Shown: positions 8,534-17,104, numbered from the stretch's first letter. The stretch is DNA of 64,000 nt from Leptolyngbya sp. FACHB-8 (GCF_014695575.1 NZ_JACJOO010000087.1:62001-126000), one strand, 5' to 3'. Notes: generated by a model from the letters alone, not told the origin. Numbers and translations: made by a program.

Positions 8534-8574
8534 GGAGTTGATGGTTTGTGGGTTTCCTCCAAACCATCAACTCC
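8534..8574 (+). terminator. Hairpin after argJ
   Basis: Perfect 14-bp stem GGAGTTGATGGTTT with a 13-nt loop starts 4 bp past the argJ stop. There is no strong T-run after it, so termination may be partial. Confidence 0.6.
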
Positions 8575-8753
8575 TTCCTGGGGGATAAACTGACTTTGTA
8601 TGACAGTCTAGGATGTCGTGTTTTATTGGCTGGGCTTTGTTCACGCAATATAAATACCTAATGCTGGATCTCAGGATGGGGTGTCTGTATTGATTGAGGC
8701 TTGCCCGTGCACTATAACCCTAATAACGATCAGTCAACTTCGTGTTGTGACCT

Positions 8754-9554
8754 ATGCCGGAACTGAGTTTGGCGGCGATCGCCCGCGACACCATCAGTTA
8801 TCCTCTTTCCAGCCTGCGGGATGAGCGTTCCGTGGTGCAGTCAATTCAGTCAGCGTTACGGCGGTTAGGGTTTCTGCTGGGTAACGCTGACGGGATCTGG
8901 CGGGCTGATACAGCATCGGCCTACACGGCCTTCTGCTATCGTTTTGGGCTTCTCGCTGACGAACTTTCTCCCCGAGCGGCGGGCCTGCTCCTGAAGGCAA
9001 TTCCATCTTCCCCGCCTCTGCCCCCACCATCTCGCTCTCTGTTTGAAGAAGCCCTTCGCTTTACCCTCAGGTGGGAGGGAGGGTATGTGAATCACCCCGC
9101 TGATCATGGGGGTGAAACGAATAAGGGCATTACCACAGCGACCTATCGGGATTATCGCGCGCGGAAAGGCCTACCCCGGCAGAGTGTGCGGTTCATCACA
9201 GATGCCGAAGTGCGCGAGATTTACGAGAATATGTATTGGAAGCCTGCTCGTTGTGAGGCGATGGCGCGACCGTTGGCGATCGCCCATTTCGATACGGCTG
9301 TGAACTTTGGTGTTGGTGGAGCCACACTGTTCCTGCAAGAATTATTGCGCGTCCCGGTCGATCGCGTTTTTGGCCCCCGCACTCAAACAGCTTTGGGTCA
9401 ATGCAACCATGCTGATTTGGGTCTTCGCTACCCACAACTCCGGATCGACTATCGCTACCGTCGAGTCAACCGGGACCCCAGTCAACGAGTGTTTTTACAA
9501 GGCTGGCTCAACCGGGATAACGATCTGATGCGCTATATTCAACAATTAAGCTAA
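8754..9554 (+). CDS. GH108-type N-acetylmuramidase with N-terminal peptidoglycan-binding domain
   Basis: 266 residues. Residues ~20-85 form a peptidoglycan-binding-like repeat (VVQSIQSALRRLGFLLGNAD, then GIWRADTASAYTAFCYRFGL). From ~105 on, a GH108 lysozyme-like domain begins: FTLRWEGGYVNHPADHGGET, with the catalytic Glu in RWEGGY, then NKGIT, and a C-terminal AHFDTAVNFGVGGATLFLQE and FGPRTQTAL resembling the PG_binding_3 part. Such enzymes cut the glycan backbone of murein and are often phage- or predation-linked, but no phage genes are near. No signal peptide is visible, so the route of export is unclear. Confidence 0.85.
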   Translation: MPELSLAAIARDTISYPLSSLRDERSVVQSIQSALRRLGFLLGNADGIWRADTASAYTAFCYRFGLLADELSPRAAGLLLKAIPSSPPLPPPSRSLFEEALRFTLRWEGGYVNHPADHGGETNKGITTATYRDYRARKGLPRQSVRFITDAEVREIYENMYWKPARCEAMARPLAIAHFDTAVNFGVGGATLFLQELLRVPVDRVFGPRTQTALGQCNHADLGLRYPQLRIDYRYRRVNRDPSQRVFLQGWLNRDNDLMRYIQQLS

Positions 9555-9572
9555 GCCAAATATTGGATTTCT

Positions 9573-9706
9573 CAATGGGATGGGATACGAGAGTCTTTCT
9601 ATCTCATCCCATTGGAAGTGGTGCATGACTTATTGTGAAATTGGATTTCATATAGCAATAGCACTTTGGTTAGGAGAAGAGAGTACAAAGCACTTTCTTC
9701 TCCTAA
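9573..9706. repeat. Two hairpins downstream of the muramidase gene
   Basis: 9573-9614: 13-bp stem CAATGGGATGGGA with one mismatch. 9669-9706: 10-bp perfect stem GTTAGGAGAA. Probable terminator and repeat material; part of a 375-bp gene-free stretch filled entirely by four palindromes. Confidence 0.6.
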
Positions 9707-9731
9707 CTAAGGAGGTTTCCAGATAAGAGCT

Positions 9732-9790
9732 TCCCCATTATTTGGAAAAAAGGCGCGGCGAAGCCGCGCCTTTTTTCCAAATAATGGGGA
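9732..9790. repeat. Perfect 28-bp palindrome with GAA loop
   Basis: Left arm 9732-9759 and right arm 9763-9790 pair without mismatch; the loop is GAA, so the apex reads GGCGAAGCC. An A/T-run inside the stem (AAAAAA / TTTTTT) means that either strand could end transcription here. Confidence 0.85.
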
Positions 9791-9835
9791 TATTGTTTCT
9801 CAGAAATCTCCTAAAATGGCGAAGAGTATATTAGA

Positions 9836-9930
9836 TCAATACTCTGGACAGTTTTTCTGAAACCCTTGATTTTGCGTGCGCTTCGCGCACGCAAAATCAA
9901 GGGTTTCAGAAAAACTGTCCGAACTAATGT
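9836..9930. repeat. 95-bp dispersed palindrome, copy 1
   Basis: Perfect 35-bp arms (9846-9880 and 9886-9920) closed by CTTCG. Short flanks TCAATACTCT and GAACTAATGT are shared with the second copy at 42279-42372, 32 kb away, which differs by one deleted T. It ends at the stop codon of the monooxygenase gene. Confidence 0.88.
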
Positions 9931-11258
9931 TAGATCGTGTTTTGAAAATTGGGGTACTGGCGATCGACCTGATGTGCTTTATAAGTGAGCCAGCCAAACC
10001 CCAGGCTGGCAAGCTTCAGCTGGCGAAAAGCAGCATGTGGATCGGAAAGGTGTGTTTTGGGAAGCTGCATGCCCATTTCCTTGAAAACCAGACCCAGCGG
10101 TACCTGAATTTCATCCTGGAGTTTGAGACAGCGGGCAAAAAAGGGCCCATAGGCTGCGATCAGAGAGCCAACACCGCCCCGTGCCTGACCCCAGCCGATG
10201 TAATAAATTCCCTTGTAGTCGTCTAAAAAGCAGCTGCCATAACATTGAACGATCGCCCCCTCAGTACGCTGCAGGGCAGGCGGTAGAAAGGGATAGGAAA
10301 CATGAAACCCGGTAGCACAGACAATTAAATCAAAGGCTTCGCAGCTCCCATCAACGAATTCAACAATGTCCCCTTTGAGTTCTCGTACCGCTGGTTTCGG
10401 GTGGATGCGCCCATGTTGAATGTAATAGGGCACTTCGTTGTTCAGGGTGGGGTGTTTTTCAAAGATGCGGTAAGTGGGTTTGGCTAAACCATAGTCCTCA
10501 TGTTTACCAAAGGTGAGACGAATAATGCCGTAGGCAATCAGGCGTTGCAGCGATTCTGGCATCCACCCCTGAATCAAATCGGTGATTGGGTTTCCGGCAA
10601 AGGTTTTGGGCAAAAACCAGACAGATTCGCGCAGACTTAAGACCGACTTTGCCCCAACACGACCGGCTTCTGCCGCAATATCACAGGCAGAGTTACCTCC
10701 ACCAATTACCAGTACCCGTTTTTCTCGGAGTTGGTCTGGATGTTTGTAATCTTTGGAGTGAATAATTTCGCCATTAAATTTGCCTTGAAATTGTGGAAAG
10801 CGTTTATCCCAATGATGCCCGTTGCAGAGTAATACACCTTTGTAAATTCGCTGTTCTCCGTTCGCAAATGTGACGTGCCAGTAATTGTTCTCGACGGGTT
10901 GCACCGCTTGAACGGCACAGTTTAATTCAATGGAGGGACGTAAATTAAAGTGATCCGCAAAGGCATTCAGATAATCCCGCATTTGTGTAGCACTGGGAAA
11001 ATCAGGATAATCGGCGGGCATAGGAAAGTGCGTAAATTGAGTCACCTTCCGCGATGAAATAATATGTGCGGTTTGATAAACGCCGTGATACCAGTTACCA
11101 CCAATTTGATCGCTGGCATCGACCTGATCATAAGCAATTCCAGCCGCTTGAAGTGCCTGAGCCATGCCCAGCCCCACAAATCCGGCTCCCAGGATAAGGT
11201 GTCGATCGGTTCGGTCAACGGCCTGGGGCGTTACCCTGGGGCGATCGCTCTGCAACAC
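9930..11258 (-). CDS. Flavin-containing monooxygenase (FMO/BVMO type)
   Basis: 442 residues from a GTG at 11258, with GGAGG at -9. It shows the class-B monooxygenase layout: FAD-binding LILGAGFVGLGMAQAL near residue 22, the FMO fingerprint FQGKFNGEIIHSKDYK (F-x-G-x3-H-x3-Y), NADPH-binding VLVIGGGNSACDIAAEAGR, and the ATG motif CATGFHVSYPF. These enzymes use NADPH and O2 to oxygenate soft heteroatoms or to insert oxygen next to ketones. It is the last gene of an esterase-SDR-FMO operon; the substrate is unknown but likely hydrophobic. Confidence 0.92.
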   Translation of the reverse strand: MLQSDRPRVTPQAVDRTDRHLILGAGFVGLGMAQALQAAGIAYDQVDASDQIGGNWYHGVYQTAHIISSRKVTQFTHFPMPADYPDFPSATQMRDYLNAFADHFNLRPSIELNCAVQAVQPVENNYWHVTFANGEQRIYKGVLLCNGHHWDKRFPQFQGKFNGEIIHSKDYKHPDQLREKRVLVIGGGNSACDIAAEAGRVGAKSVLSLRESVWFLPKTFAGNPITDLIQGWMPESLQRLIAYGIIRLTFGKHEDYGLAKPTYRIFEKHPTLNNEVPYYIQHGRIHPKPAVRELKGDIVEFVDGSCEAFDLIVCATGFHVSYPFLPPALQRTEGAIVQCYGSCFLDDYKGIYYIGWGQARGGVGSLIAAYGPFFARCLKLQDEIQVPLGLVFKEMGMQLPKTHLSDPHAAFRQLKLASLGFGWLTYKAHQVDRQYPNFQNTI

Positions 11259-11338
11259 AACGTATCCTCCGATGATGTCTGCTATTCATCCAGTCTAGGG
11301 CTTGTTTTGAAAGTTGTTTTTCGTGCGCTTCGCGAAGC

Positions 11339-12118
11339 CTACAACGATTTGAGCAGCCAGGGAGCAAAACGTTTGAGTAGATGAAGGATGTATGCCGTGC
11401 GATCGGGAAAGACGTGCAGTTGATTGCGTTCAATTGCCCGAATTGTATGACGTATCACGACAGCCGGATCTGTAATTAAGTTATCTGGAATGCCCTTAGC
11501 TTTTTCTTGTAAGCTGCCATAACGCTTGGATTGCAGAATAGGAGTACGACTAAAAAATGGATAAACGGCTGTTACCCGAACGTTGTAAGGTTTCACTTCA
11601 GCCTGCAGTCCTTCACTAAAGCCCCGTAGCCCAAACTTGCTGGTGGCATAGTGTGTGAGACCTGCGATCGCCACCCAACCCGCCGCTGATGAAATGTTGA
11701 CAATATGCCCCGATCGCCGCGCAATCATCTCTGGAACAAATAAGCTGCTCAGTCGCATGGGAGCCAGAAGATTAATCTGCATCAGCCGTTCCCATTGGTC
11801 ACGGGGTACTTCGTCCATGCGACCAAACACCGCAATCCCCGCATTGTTAATCAAAATATCAATTGATGTGTTAAGTGCTTGAACCTGTTTGTAGAGCAGC
11901 TCACAGCCCTCAACTGTGGAGAGCTCTGCTGCTACACAAGCCAGCACTTTTCCCGCCGAAATACTGGACTGCATGGCGGCTAGCTGCTCCAGCTTTGCCC
12001 CATCCAGATCCGCCAAAATGAGCCGACTTCCTGCCATAAGTAACTGTCGAGTAATCTCCTGCCCAAAGCCACCCGTCGCTCCTGTAATCAGCACAACGGC
12101 ATCTTTTAGCTGCGTCAT
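11339..12118 (-). CDS. Short-chain dehydrogenase/reductase
   Basis: 259 residues, classical SDR length. Cofactor loop VLITGATGGFGQEI (TGxxxGxG), adenine-pocket Asp in LADLDG (which favours NAD(H)), structural NNAG, and catalytic Ser-Tyr-Lys as NISSAAGW, then HYATSKFGLRGFSEGL. Its ATG overlaps the stop of the upstream hydrolase by 4 bp (ATGA), so the two are translationally coupled. The C-terminal KRFAPWLLKSL and FPDRTAYILHLLKRF recall membrane-associated SDRs of lipid metabolism. The FMO gene follows after 80 bp. Confidence 0.92.
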   Translation of the reverse strand: MTQLKDAVVLITGATGGFGQEITRQLLMAGSRLILADLDGAKLEQLAAMQSSISAGKVLACVAAELSTVEGCELLYKQVQALNTSIDILINNAGIAVFGRMDEVPRDQWERLMQINLLAPMRLSSLFVPEMIARRSGHIVNISSAAGWVAIAGLTHYATSKFGLRGFSEGLQAEVKPYNVRVTAVYPFFSRTPILQSKRYGSLQEKAKGIPDNLITDPAVVIRHTIRAIERNQLHVFPDRTAYILHLLKRFAPWLLKSL

Positions 12119-13371
12119 GGCAGTTCCCTTAATGCCCAGGCAAGAAATCGCTCTGTGTAGTATAGGGCAAGCTGATTGCTCACACCATTGAAAACGGCGT
12201 CAAAGGCATGTTCTGCCCAGGGGATTTCGAGCAGAGCAGCCTGGTTTCCCGATGCTTGCAGTTTCTCATGGAGCTGCCGTCCAAACCTGGGAAGAACGAT
12301 GTGATCGCGGCTTGGGTAGACGAGCAGCGAGGGAGGCAGGTTGGGTGAAATGTGATTGACGGGAGAGGCCTCCTGATAAATTTGTGGCACTTGATCGGGG
12401 TTGCCCCCCAAAAACGCTTCCAAGATGGCGCAAGTGTTGATTGGGTCCGGCACCGGTGGGTCAGTATAGCCCTCGATCAGGTTTGTTGGCCCGTAGTAGT
12501 TGACGATCGCTCGAATCGGTAGAGGACTTTGCCCATAAGCTAGCAGAGAGGCCAGATGTGCACCTGCCGATCGCCCCAACAGGGCAATGCGCTGGCGATC
12601 GATTTCAAATGCTTCTGCCTGGGTCTGAATGAATGACAATGCCGTTCGCACATCTTCGAGCTGTGCTGGATAGCGGAATTGTGGCGCATGGCGGTAATCC
12701 AGAGCCACCACTGTATAACCCTGAGCGGCCATATAACGGCTAAAGGTTTCGTCATTGGCAGGTGTGCCAGCTTGCCAGGCTCCTCCGTAAATGACAGCGA
12801 TCGCCGGGTGCAGCCCCACTGTCGAAGGGCGATAGAGATTAAGGGTTAATTTAACCCCATCCACAGTGGCAAACGGAATACCTCGATCTACGCGAACTTC
12901 TGGCACCCGAATCCCCCGAAACGCATCGATCCAGACGAACGGATGGGAGCGCAACACCTGAGAAATGGGAGGTGTCAGCACCGCTGCCCCAAATTCGGCT
13001 TCCATCGCTGTCGCAATGCGAGCATTGGCGGCTGGGAACTGGATTAGAGGCAATAGGCTGAGCAGCAGACCCAGCAGGCTTACTCCTAGGGCGACGCCAT
13101 ATATCCAGCTCGATTGGAGCCGCAGTGCTACGAGCAGCAGGGCGATCGCATTCACAACAACTAACCAGGGGCTGACTTCTGGCGTTCCCACTCCTAGGGG
13201 CAGCAAGGAAAATGTGGGAGCCGGAATGACAATCCACAGGCTGAGAAAGCAGCTCACAAGACTCAAGAGCCAGGGAACCCAAAGGGAAGCTAGAAATGTT
13301 GCCAGAAGGGCTAACGTCCCTTTGCCTCGGATGCCAGATTGCGGTTTGTCTGGGGGGGCAGATTGAGCCAT
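12115..13371 (-). CDS. Membrane-anchored alpha/beta-hydrolase (HSL/BD-FAE-type esterase)
   Basis: 418 residues. Residues ~17-115 hold several hydrophobic segments (TLALLATFLASLWVPWLLSL, LLVALRLQSSWIYGVALGVS), so the enzyme is anchored in the membrane. The catalytic part has an HGG-like oxyanion motif (VIYGGAWQAG), the nucleophile elbow ALLGRSAGAHLASL (G-R-Ser-A-G), Asp in PSRDHIVLP and His in WAEHAFDAVFNG, so the triad is complete. It resembles carboxylesterases and acetyl hydrolases such as mycobacterial LipR. First gene of the operon; overlaps the SDR start by 4 bp. Confidence 0.88.
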   Translation of the reverse strand: MAQSAPPDKPQSGIRGKGTLALLATFLASLWVPWLLSLVSCFLSLWIVIPAPTFSLLPLGVGTPEVSPWLVVVNAIALLLVALRLQSSWIYGVALGVSLLGLLLSLLPLIQFPAANARIATAMEAEFGAAVLTPPISQVLRSHPFVWIDAFRGIRVPEVRVDRGIPFATVDGVKLTLNLYRPSTVGLHPAIAVIYGGAWQAGTPANDETFSRYMAAQGYTVVALDYRHAPQFRYPAQLEDVRTALSFIQTQAEAFEIDRQRIALLGRSAGAHLASLLAYGQSPLPIRAIVNYYGPTNLIEGYTDPPVPDPINTCAILEAFLGGNPDQVPQIYQEASPVNHISPNLPPSLLVYPSRDHIVLPRFGRQLHEKLQASGNQAALLEIPWAEHAFDAVFNGVSNQLALYYTERFLAWALRELP

Positions 13372-13476
13372 TGGTGGGAAGGTTGGAAAAAGTAGAATTT
13401 CAGTTGTTTCTAACGCTTTAATTTACAGCCAGTACTGTGATTCGTGAGCGGCAAAGCGGACGCAACTGAGAAAGCT

Positions 13477-13521
13477 GACGAGCTGCAAAAGGCTCTCGTC
13501 AAGAACCTTTTGCAGCTCGTC
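13477..13521. repeat. 16-bp perfect hairpin
   Basis: GACGAGCTGCAAAAGG pairs with its complement across a 13-nt loop. Short A/T-runs lie in the stem. Confidence 0.7.
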
Positions 13522-13548
13522 CAACAAAAGTCACTCAACTCAGTTAAC

Positions 13549-13641
13549 CCAGGACTTACGCAAGCCCGCTATCTGTAGTGTATTTGTGTTGTAGGTGGGG
13601 TGCTTCGCACCCCACCTACAACACAAATGCGTAAGTCCTGT
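13549..13641. repeat. MITE-like element with terminal CAGGACTTACGCA repeats
   Basis: 13-bp terminal inverted repeats (13550-13562 and 13628-13640) surround a perfect 22-bp inner hairpin (13582-13603 against 13607-13628) with a TTC loop, apex GGTGCTTCGCACC. TAAC occurs on both flanks. Size and structure fit a non-autonomous transposable element; no related transposase is in the window. Confidence 0.65.
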
Positions 13642-13648
13642 AACCATA

Positions 13649-13701
13649 AACCCCAAAGTGCTGCGCCACTCGCATTGCGGGTGGCGCAGCACTTTGGGGT
13701 T
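13649..13701. terminator. 21-bp perfect hairpin after the secreted-protein gene
   Basis: AACCCCAAAGTGCTGCGCCAC pairs perfectly across an 11-nt loop, 28 bp beyond the stop of the leftward 658-aa gene. No long T-run, so termination is inferred from position. Confidence 0.55.
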
Positions 13702-13728
13702 AATTACGCCTACGTACTTGAGCGATGG

Positions 13729-15705
13729 TTAGGGCGTCGTTCCTCGCACCAAGTCTAAGGGACAAACATCTGAGCCCTTTAATTCAGGATTGCCATAGCC
13801 CATGTACCGAAGTGGGCCTGTAGGGCCATCGGAGGCTACAGGGTCATCTTCGGGTTTATCCAGAGGCGTCAGGTAATCGTGAGCAGCGGTACAGGCCGCC
13901 TCCAGAGAAGACCCGTTATTCCACAGCTCGGCCGCTTGACGAGCAGCTTCGGTGATGGGAGCGTCGGGGTAGGTGAGCCACAGCCAGCCCTGCCAGGTAT
14001 CGACTTCATGGCGATCGCCCGCCATCATCCCCATCATCATTAAGCGGAAGGCAGCAAACTGACGACTGCTATCGTAAACACTCCCGGATGTATTCCACCA
14101 GAGGTCATTGCGCAACGACTCGTCATCAATCACCTGGCGGTAGAGGGCGCTCGCTCGCTCACGCCCACCTTGAGCCATACGGTAGTTTGCCTCATACAGC
14201 AAATGGAACCGATAGTCGCTGTAGTCCCAGTAGGTGTCGTAATGGGTCATGCCAGTACCATTCCAGGACCAAACTTCCATGCGAGGGCGCTGCAATCCCG
14301 CTCCTGCACTGCTGATCACCCCGCCATGAAGCACCAGGTCAGGGCGACCATCTCCGTTCTCATCTCGGGAAGGGCGCACTTCAGAAGCGGGCATGACAAC
14401 GGAAAGACCTTCTGTTTCCAACGAAGGCGCTTGGGAGATCAAGGAGTGAATGGCTCCATCTCGGTAGCTCAAGACGGTGTAGCTCTGAGTACAGGTGTGA
14501 GCCCCGCACATCTGGCGTTGTAGCAGAATTTCGGGGGCTCCATCCCCGGTGTAGTCTTGAAGCGCGACGATTTGAGGCGCACTCAAGGAGAACTCCCGTG
14601 AGAGGGGAATGGGGTTTTCCTCTGAGCTAGCCCGGAAGTAATCTTCGGGCTCAAAGAAGCGGTGGAGGAGGCGATCGCTATCACCAATGATCCAGAAATC
14701 TCCTGACCGTCCCCAGGGCAACGGATTGGGGTCAAGACGAATGGTCAAGAGCCACTCATCCCGACCATCCCCATTCAAATCCATGACCTGAAAATCTTCG
14801 GGACCGCTTTGCCAATCTGCCGCTTGCAGGGCAGCCTGTACCTCAGCGGGGTCACTGCCCTGCTGCCAGTGTTCCCGCAGCCATGTGACTAGCGCTTCTG
14901 TGGGAATTCGCTCCTGTACCGCCCCAGTGTTGATGTTACGGCGATCCTGGGTATCTAACCAGACTTGCAACTCAGCACTGTTCATCTTGGTCGGAATGGC
15001 TCTGGTGCTTGGGTCTTCAGGTCGTGGATTTAATCGCACATCGGTGCCATCGCTGTTGAGATGGAAGACCCAGGTGGGGGCTGTTGCGGTGGCTTCACCC
15101 CGTTGAACCTGAGCACGCCACCCTAAAATGCCCATGTCCTGGCACACCTGCGCGGCTGAAATAACGATGCCCATACAACCATCCCAGGTACGGGGCTCTG
15201 AAGAGAGCACGCCCAGCTCCGATACGGGAACGTTGAGTTGGCGGGCAGCTTCAGCGAGAAGGCGATCGCGCACCGAAGGCGGCAATACATCAGGCCGCTC
15301 AACCCGGCGGATGGTCTGGCCGCTTGCATCGGTGCGATAGAACCAGCTCCGTTCGCCGTTGGTGACTTCCATCTGCCAACCTTCTACCGTCGCTGCCAGG
15401 CATAGTTCTGCTGGGCCACCTAAACCCAAACATCCATCCGTCCAGGTTTCCCGGCTAAAGCGCTGAATTTGTAGGTTTCGGCGCGCTAATCCAATGTCGC
15501 GGGAAGCGGTGCGTAGTACCCGGTTTACGAGCATTTGGGGAGGAATGTGGGACGTGTCACCGATAGCTGGAGGTGAAGAGGTTGTGAGGTTAGGGTTGGC
15601 AAAAGCTTCTGGGGCTTCGGCAACACCCCCTACCAGCAGGGTTAGCGACAACAACAGAGCAGAAGCTTGGGGCCAGCGAGCAACAGGAAGTCCACGGCGT
15701 ACCAT
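13729..15705 (-). CDS. Large secreted protein with twin C-x-C-type repeats and FG-GAP/EF-hand-like calcium loops (658 aa)
   Basis: AAAGGAAT precedes the ATG at 15705. A signal peptide is evident (ASALLLSLTLLVGGVAEA). Residues ~60-230 hold two copies of a repeat with the pattern TW.DGC.G......C followed by GW.......G: TWTDGCLGLGGPAELC and TWDGCMGIVISAAQVC. Further on, three Asp-rich loops (DLNGDGRDEW, DYTGDGAPEI, DENGDGRPDL) match FG-GAP or dockerin-like calcium sites, often seen in beta-propellers. The last part is helical and Trp-rich. Function unknown; an extracellular or periplasmic binding role is likely. Confidence 0.82.
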   Translation of the reverse strand: MVRRGLPVARWPQASALLLSLTLLVGGVAEAPEAFANPNLTTSSPPAIGDTSHIPPQMLVNRVLRTASRDIGLARRNLQIQRFSRETWTDGCLGLGGPAELCLAATVEGWQMEVTNGERSWFYRTDASGQTIRRVERPDVLPPSVRDRLLAEAARQLNVPVSELGVLSSEPRTWDGCMGIVISAAQVCQDMGILGWRAQVQRGEATATAPTWVFHLNSDGTDVRLNPRPEDPSTRAIPTKMNSAELQVWLDTQDRRNINTGAVQERIPTEALVTWLREHWQQGSDPAEVQAALQAADWQSGPEDFQVMDLNGDGRDEWLLTIRLDPNPLPWGRSGDFWIIGDSDRLLHRFFEPEDYFRASSEENPIPLSREFSLSAPQIVALQDYTGDGAPEILLQRQMCGAHTCTQSYTVLSYRDGAIHSLISQAPSLETEGLSVVMPASEVRPSRDENGDGRPDLVLHGGVISSAGAGLQRPRMEVWSWNGTGMTHYDTYWDYSDYRFHLLYEANYRMAQGGRERASALYRQVIDDESLRNDLWWNTSGSVYDSSRQFAAFRLMMMGMMAGDRHEVDTWQGWLWLTYPDAPITEAARQAAELWNNGSSLEAACTAAHDYLTPLDKPEDDPVASDGPTGPLRYMGYGNPELKGSDVCPLDLVRGTTP

Positions 15706-16101
15706 CGTTTCAATTCCTTTTGATGAATGCGTTAGATCGACTAAGGGGCAGGAGTGATGTACTCCGATTTCACCTTAACCAGTCATTTGAGCTGCATGGC
15801 TCTCGTTACACATTCAGATACATGCAATCAATAGAGCAGTATGCAAGCACGTCAAGTACACAGGGGATAGGATGTGCAATACCACACCCCCCATTCCTGG
15901 GTACTTACAGTGCTTTTTAAGTGCTTAAAATCTGGTTGTTTTTGCGAGAGCTGCGCTCCGCGTGGCTCTCACAAAAGCAACCGTGACTGATTCGAGCGCA
16001 AAGCGTTGTAAAGAATTTGCACCGCGCTATAGACGCATCGTTGGTTGTGGAAAGGGAGCTAGCAACTGCTTCACAACCACATATTGGAAACACGGCCTGT
16101 T
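15706..16101. other. Intergenic region with a MITE-like element
   Basis: Upstream region of the secreted-protein gene and downstream of the small secreted protein gene. It contains the TTACAG element listed separately. No gene seen; a 66-codon plus-strand frame at 15720-15920 has no protein-like features. Confidence 0.5.
15905..16012. repeat. MITE-like TTACAG element, copy 1
   Basis: About 108 bp bounded by TTACAGTGCTT on the left and its imperfect complement (CAAAGCGTTGTAAA) on the right, with an inner hairpin around GGTTGTTTTTGCGAGAGC / GGCTCTCACAAAAGCAACC. A clearly homologous copy lies at 44007-44104. Confidence 0.75.
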
Positions 16102-16413
16102 TTAGGGAATGATTGGCAACACGAATCGCAATGCTTTACGAATACGCAGCAGCGTGACGAGTTGTGCAATCTGCCCGGTAACAATGCCGGGAGCATTGAG
16201 GTTAGCATCTGTTGCCGCATCCTGTTCGGCGTACTCACGGGCGGAGAGCAATTCGCCATCTTCAGGCGATCGCCCCTCCAGCACAATTTGTGTCCGTAAC
16301 ACTTCTTCGGGAATATCGTCTGGGGGTGGCAGGGCCACTGCTGGCGTGAGGGGAAGGGCAATCGATAAACCGAGGAGGGATAGGCAAAGGCGAGAAGCAG
16401 TGGCTTTAGACAT
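16102..16413 (-). CDS. Small secreted protein (103 aa), partner of the GST gene
   Basis: A clear signal peptide (LCLSLLGLSIALPLTPAVA) is followed by a short mature part starting LPPPDDIPEEVLRTQIVLEG and containing SPEDGELLSAREYAEQDA. The C-terminus is hydrophobic and basic (LRIRKALRFVLPIIP). Starts 7 bp after the GST stop, so it is in the same transcript. The motif PPPDDIPEEVLRT.I...RSP.DG looks like a conserved cyanobacterial family, but no function is known to me. Confidence 0.75.
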   Translation of the reverse strand: MSKATASRLCLSLLGLSIALPLTPAVALPPPDDIPEEVLRTQIVLEGRSPEDGELLSAREYAEQDAATDANLNAPGIVTGQIAQLVTLLRIRKALRFVLPIIP

Positions 16414-16420
16414 AGCGCAA

Positions 16421-17104
16421 TTAGACGGATAGAGAATCGGTTTCTAATCCAGGGGGAAGGGGTTCATGGCAGCGTTCATGCACTTCGATGATACGCGCAA
16501 ACAGCCAAGGGTAGTTCTGACGATAGTAAGGTAATCGGGCCAAAGGGCTGAGTAGAGCGGCTGCGGTGAGGTCGGCTGCGGTGAAGCGATCGCCTACTAG
16601 ATACGCTTTCTCCCACCGTTGGAGTGCGTCGAGGGCGTTGGCAAGGCGATCGCTCGCCAACGTGACCCGCGCTGGGGTCATGCCATACTGCTTGCGCACT
16701 ATCTGAATAACGGCCTGGCTCGCCAGGGATGGATCGAGTGCTTTACCTTCTCCAGATCGGTAGTCGTAGTACACAAACCGCGTGGCCACTCCAATACTTT
16801 CGTCGAGCCAATCTTCTAGCAAATTGACTTCATTGCGCAGGTTTGGTTCCGTTGGGAATAGCGGTGGGTCAGGTTGGTAGCGATCGAGGAAGGTGAGGAT
16901 GTGGGTGGAGTCGGCGATCGCCTCGACCTCTCCCGGCACTTCGGGGAGCAGTACTGGCGTTGTGGTTAATCCCGTGAGGGGTCGTAGCTTCAAGGCATGG
17001 ATGCCTGGAGTTAAGTTCTCAACCCGGTAGGAGATACCCTTATAACCCAAGGCCAAACGAGCTTTACGACAGTAATGAGAGGTGCTGAATTGAAGCAACA
17101 ACAT
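16421..17104 (-). CDS. Glutathione S-transferase family protein
   Basis: 227 residues, AAGGATC before the ATG. N-terminal thioredoxin fold: LLLQFSTSHYCRKARLALGY with the Ser-x-x-Cys type active region, cis-Pro in TTPVLLPE, and glutathione-contact Asp-Ser in IADSTHILTFLD. The C-terminal helical domain includes VGDRFTAADLTAAALLSPL, the N-capping box of GSTs. The class is not obvious; zeta-class isomerases have a different active-site loop, but a role in maleylacetoacetate isomerisation for the distant homogentisate cluster cannot be excluded. Confidence 0.9.
   Translation of the reverse strand: MLLLQFSTSHYCRKARLALGYKGISYRVENLTPGIHALKLRPLTGLTTTPVLLPEVPGEVEAIADSTHILTFLDRYQPDPPLFPTEPNLRNEVNLLEDWLDESIGVATRFVYYDYRSGEGKALDPSLASQAVIQIVRKQYGMTPARVTLASDRLANALDALQRWEKAYLVGDRFTAADLTAAALLSPLARLPYYRQNYPWLFARIIEVHERCHEPLPPGLETDSLSV

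Larger units (their letters stand above)
13372..13728. other. Gene-free region filled with palindromes
   Basis: Lies between two leftward genes: it holds the promoter of the esterase operon and the terminator of the secreted protein gene. Nearly all of 13477-13701 is inverted repeat, listed separately. No coding frame worth calling. Confidence 0.6.

Noticed and set aside
16421-17104. GST as the confirmed maleylacetoacetate isomerase
   Set aside because: The active-site loop does not look zeta-class and the gene is 27 kb from the homogentisate genes; kept only as an alternative.
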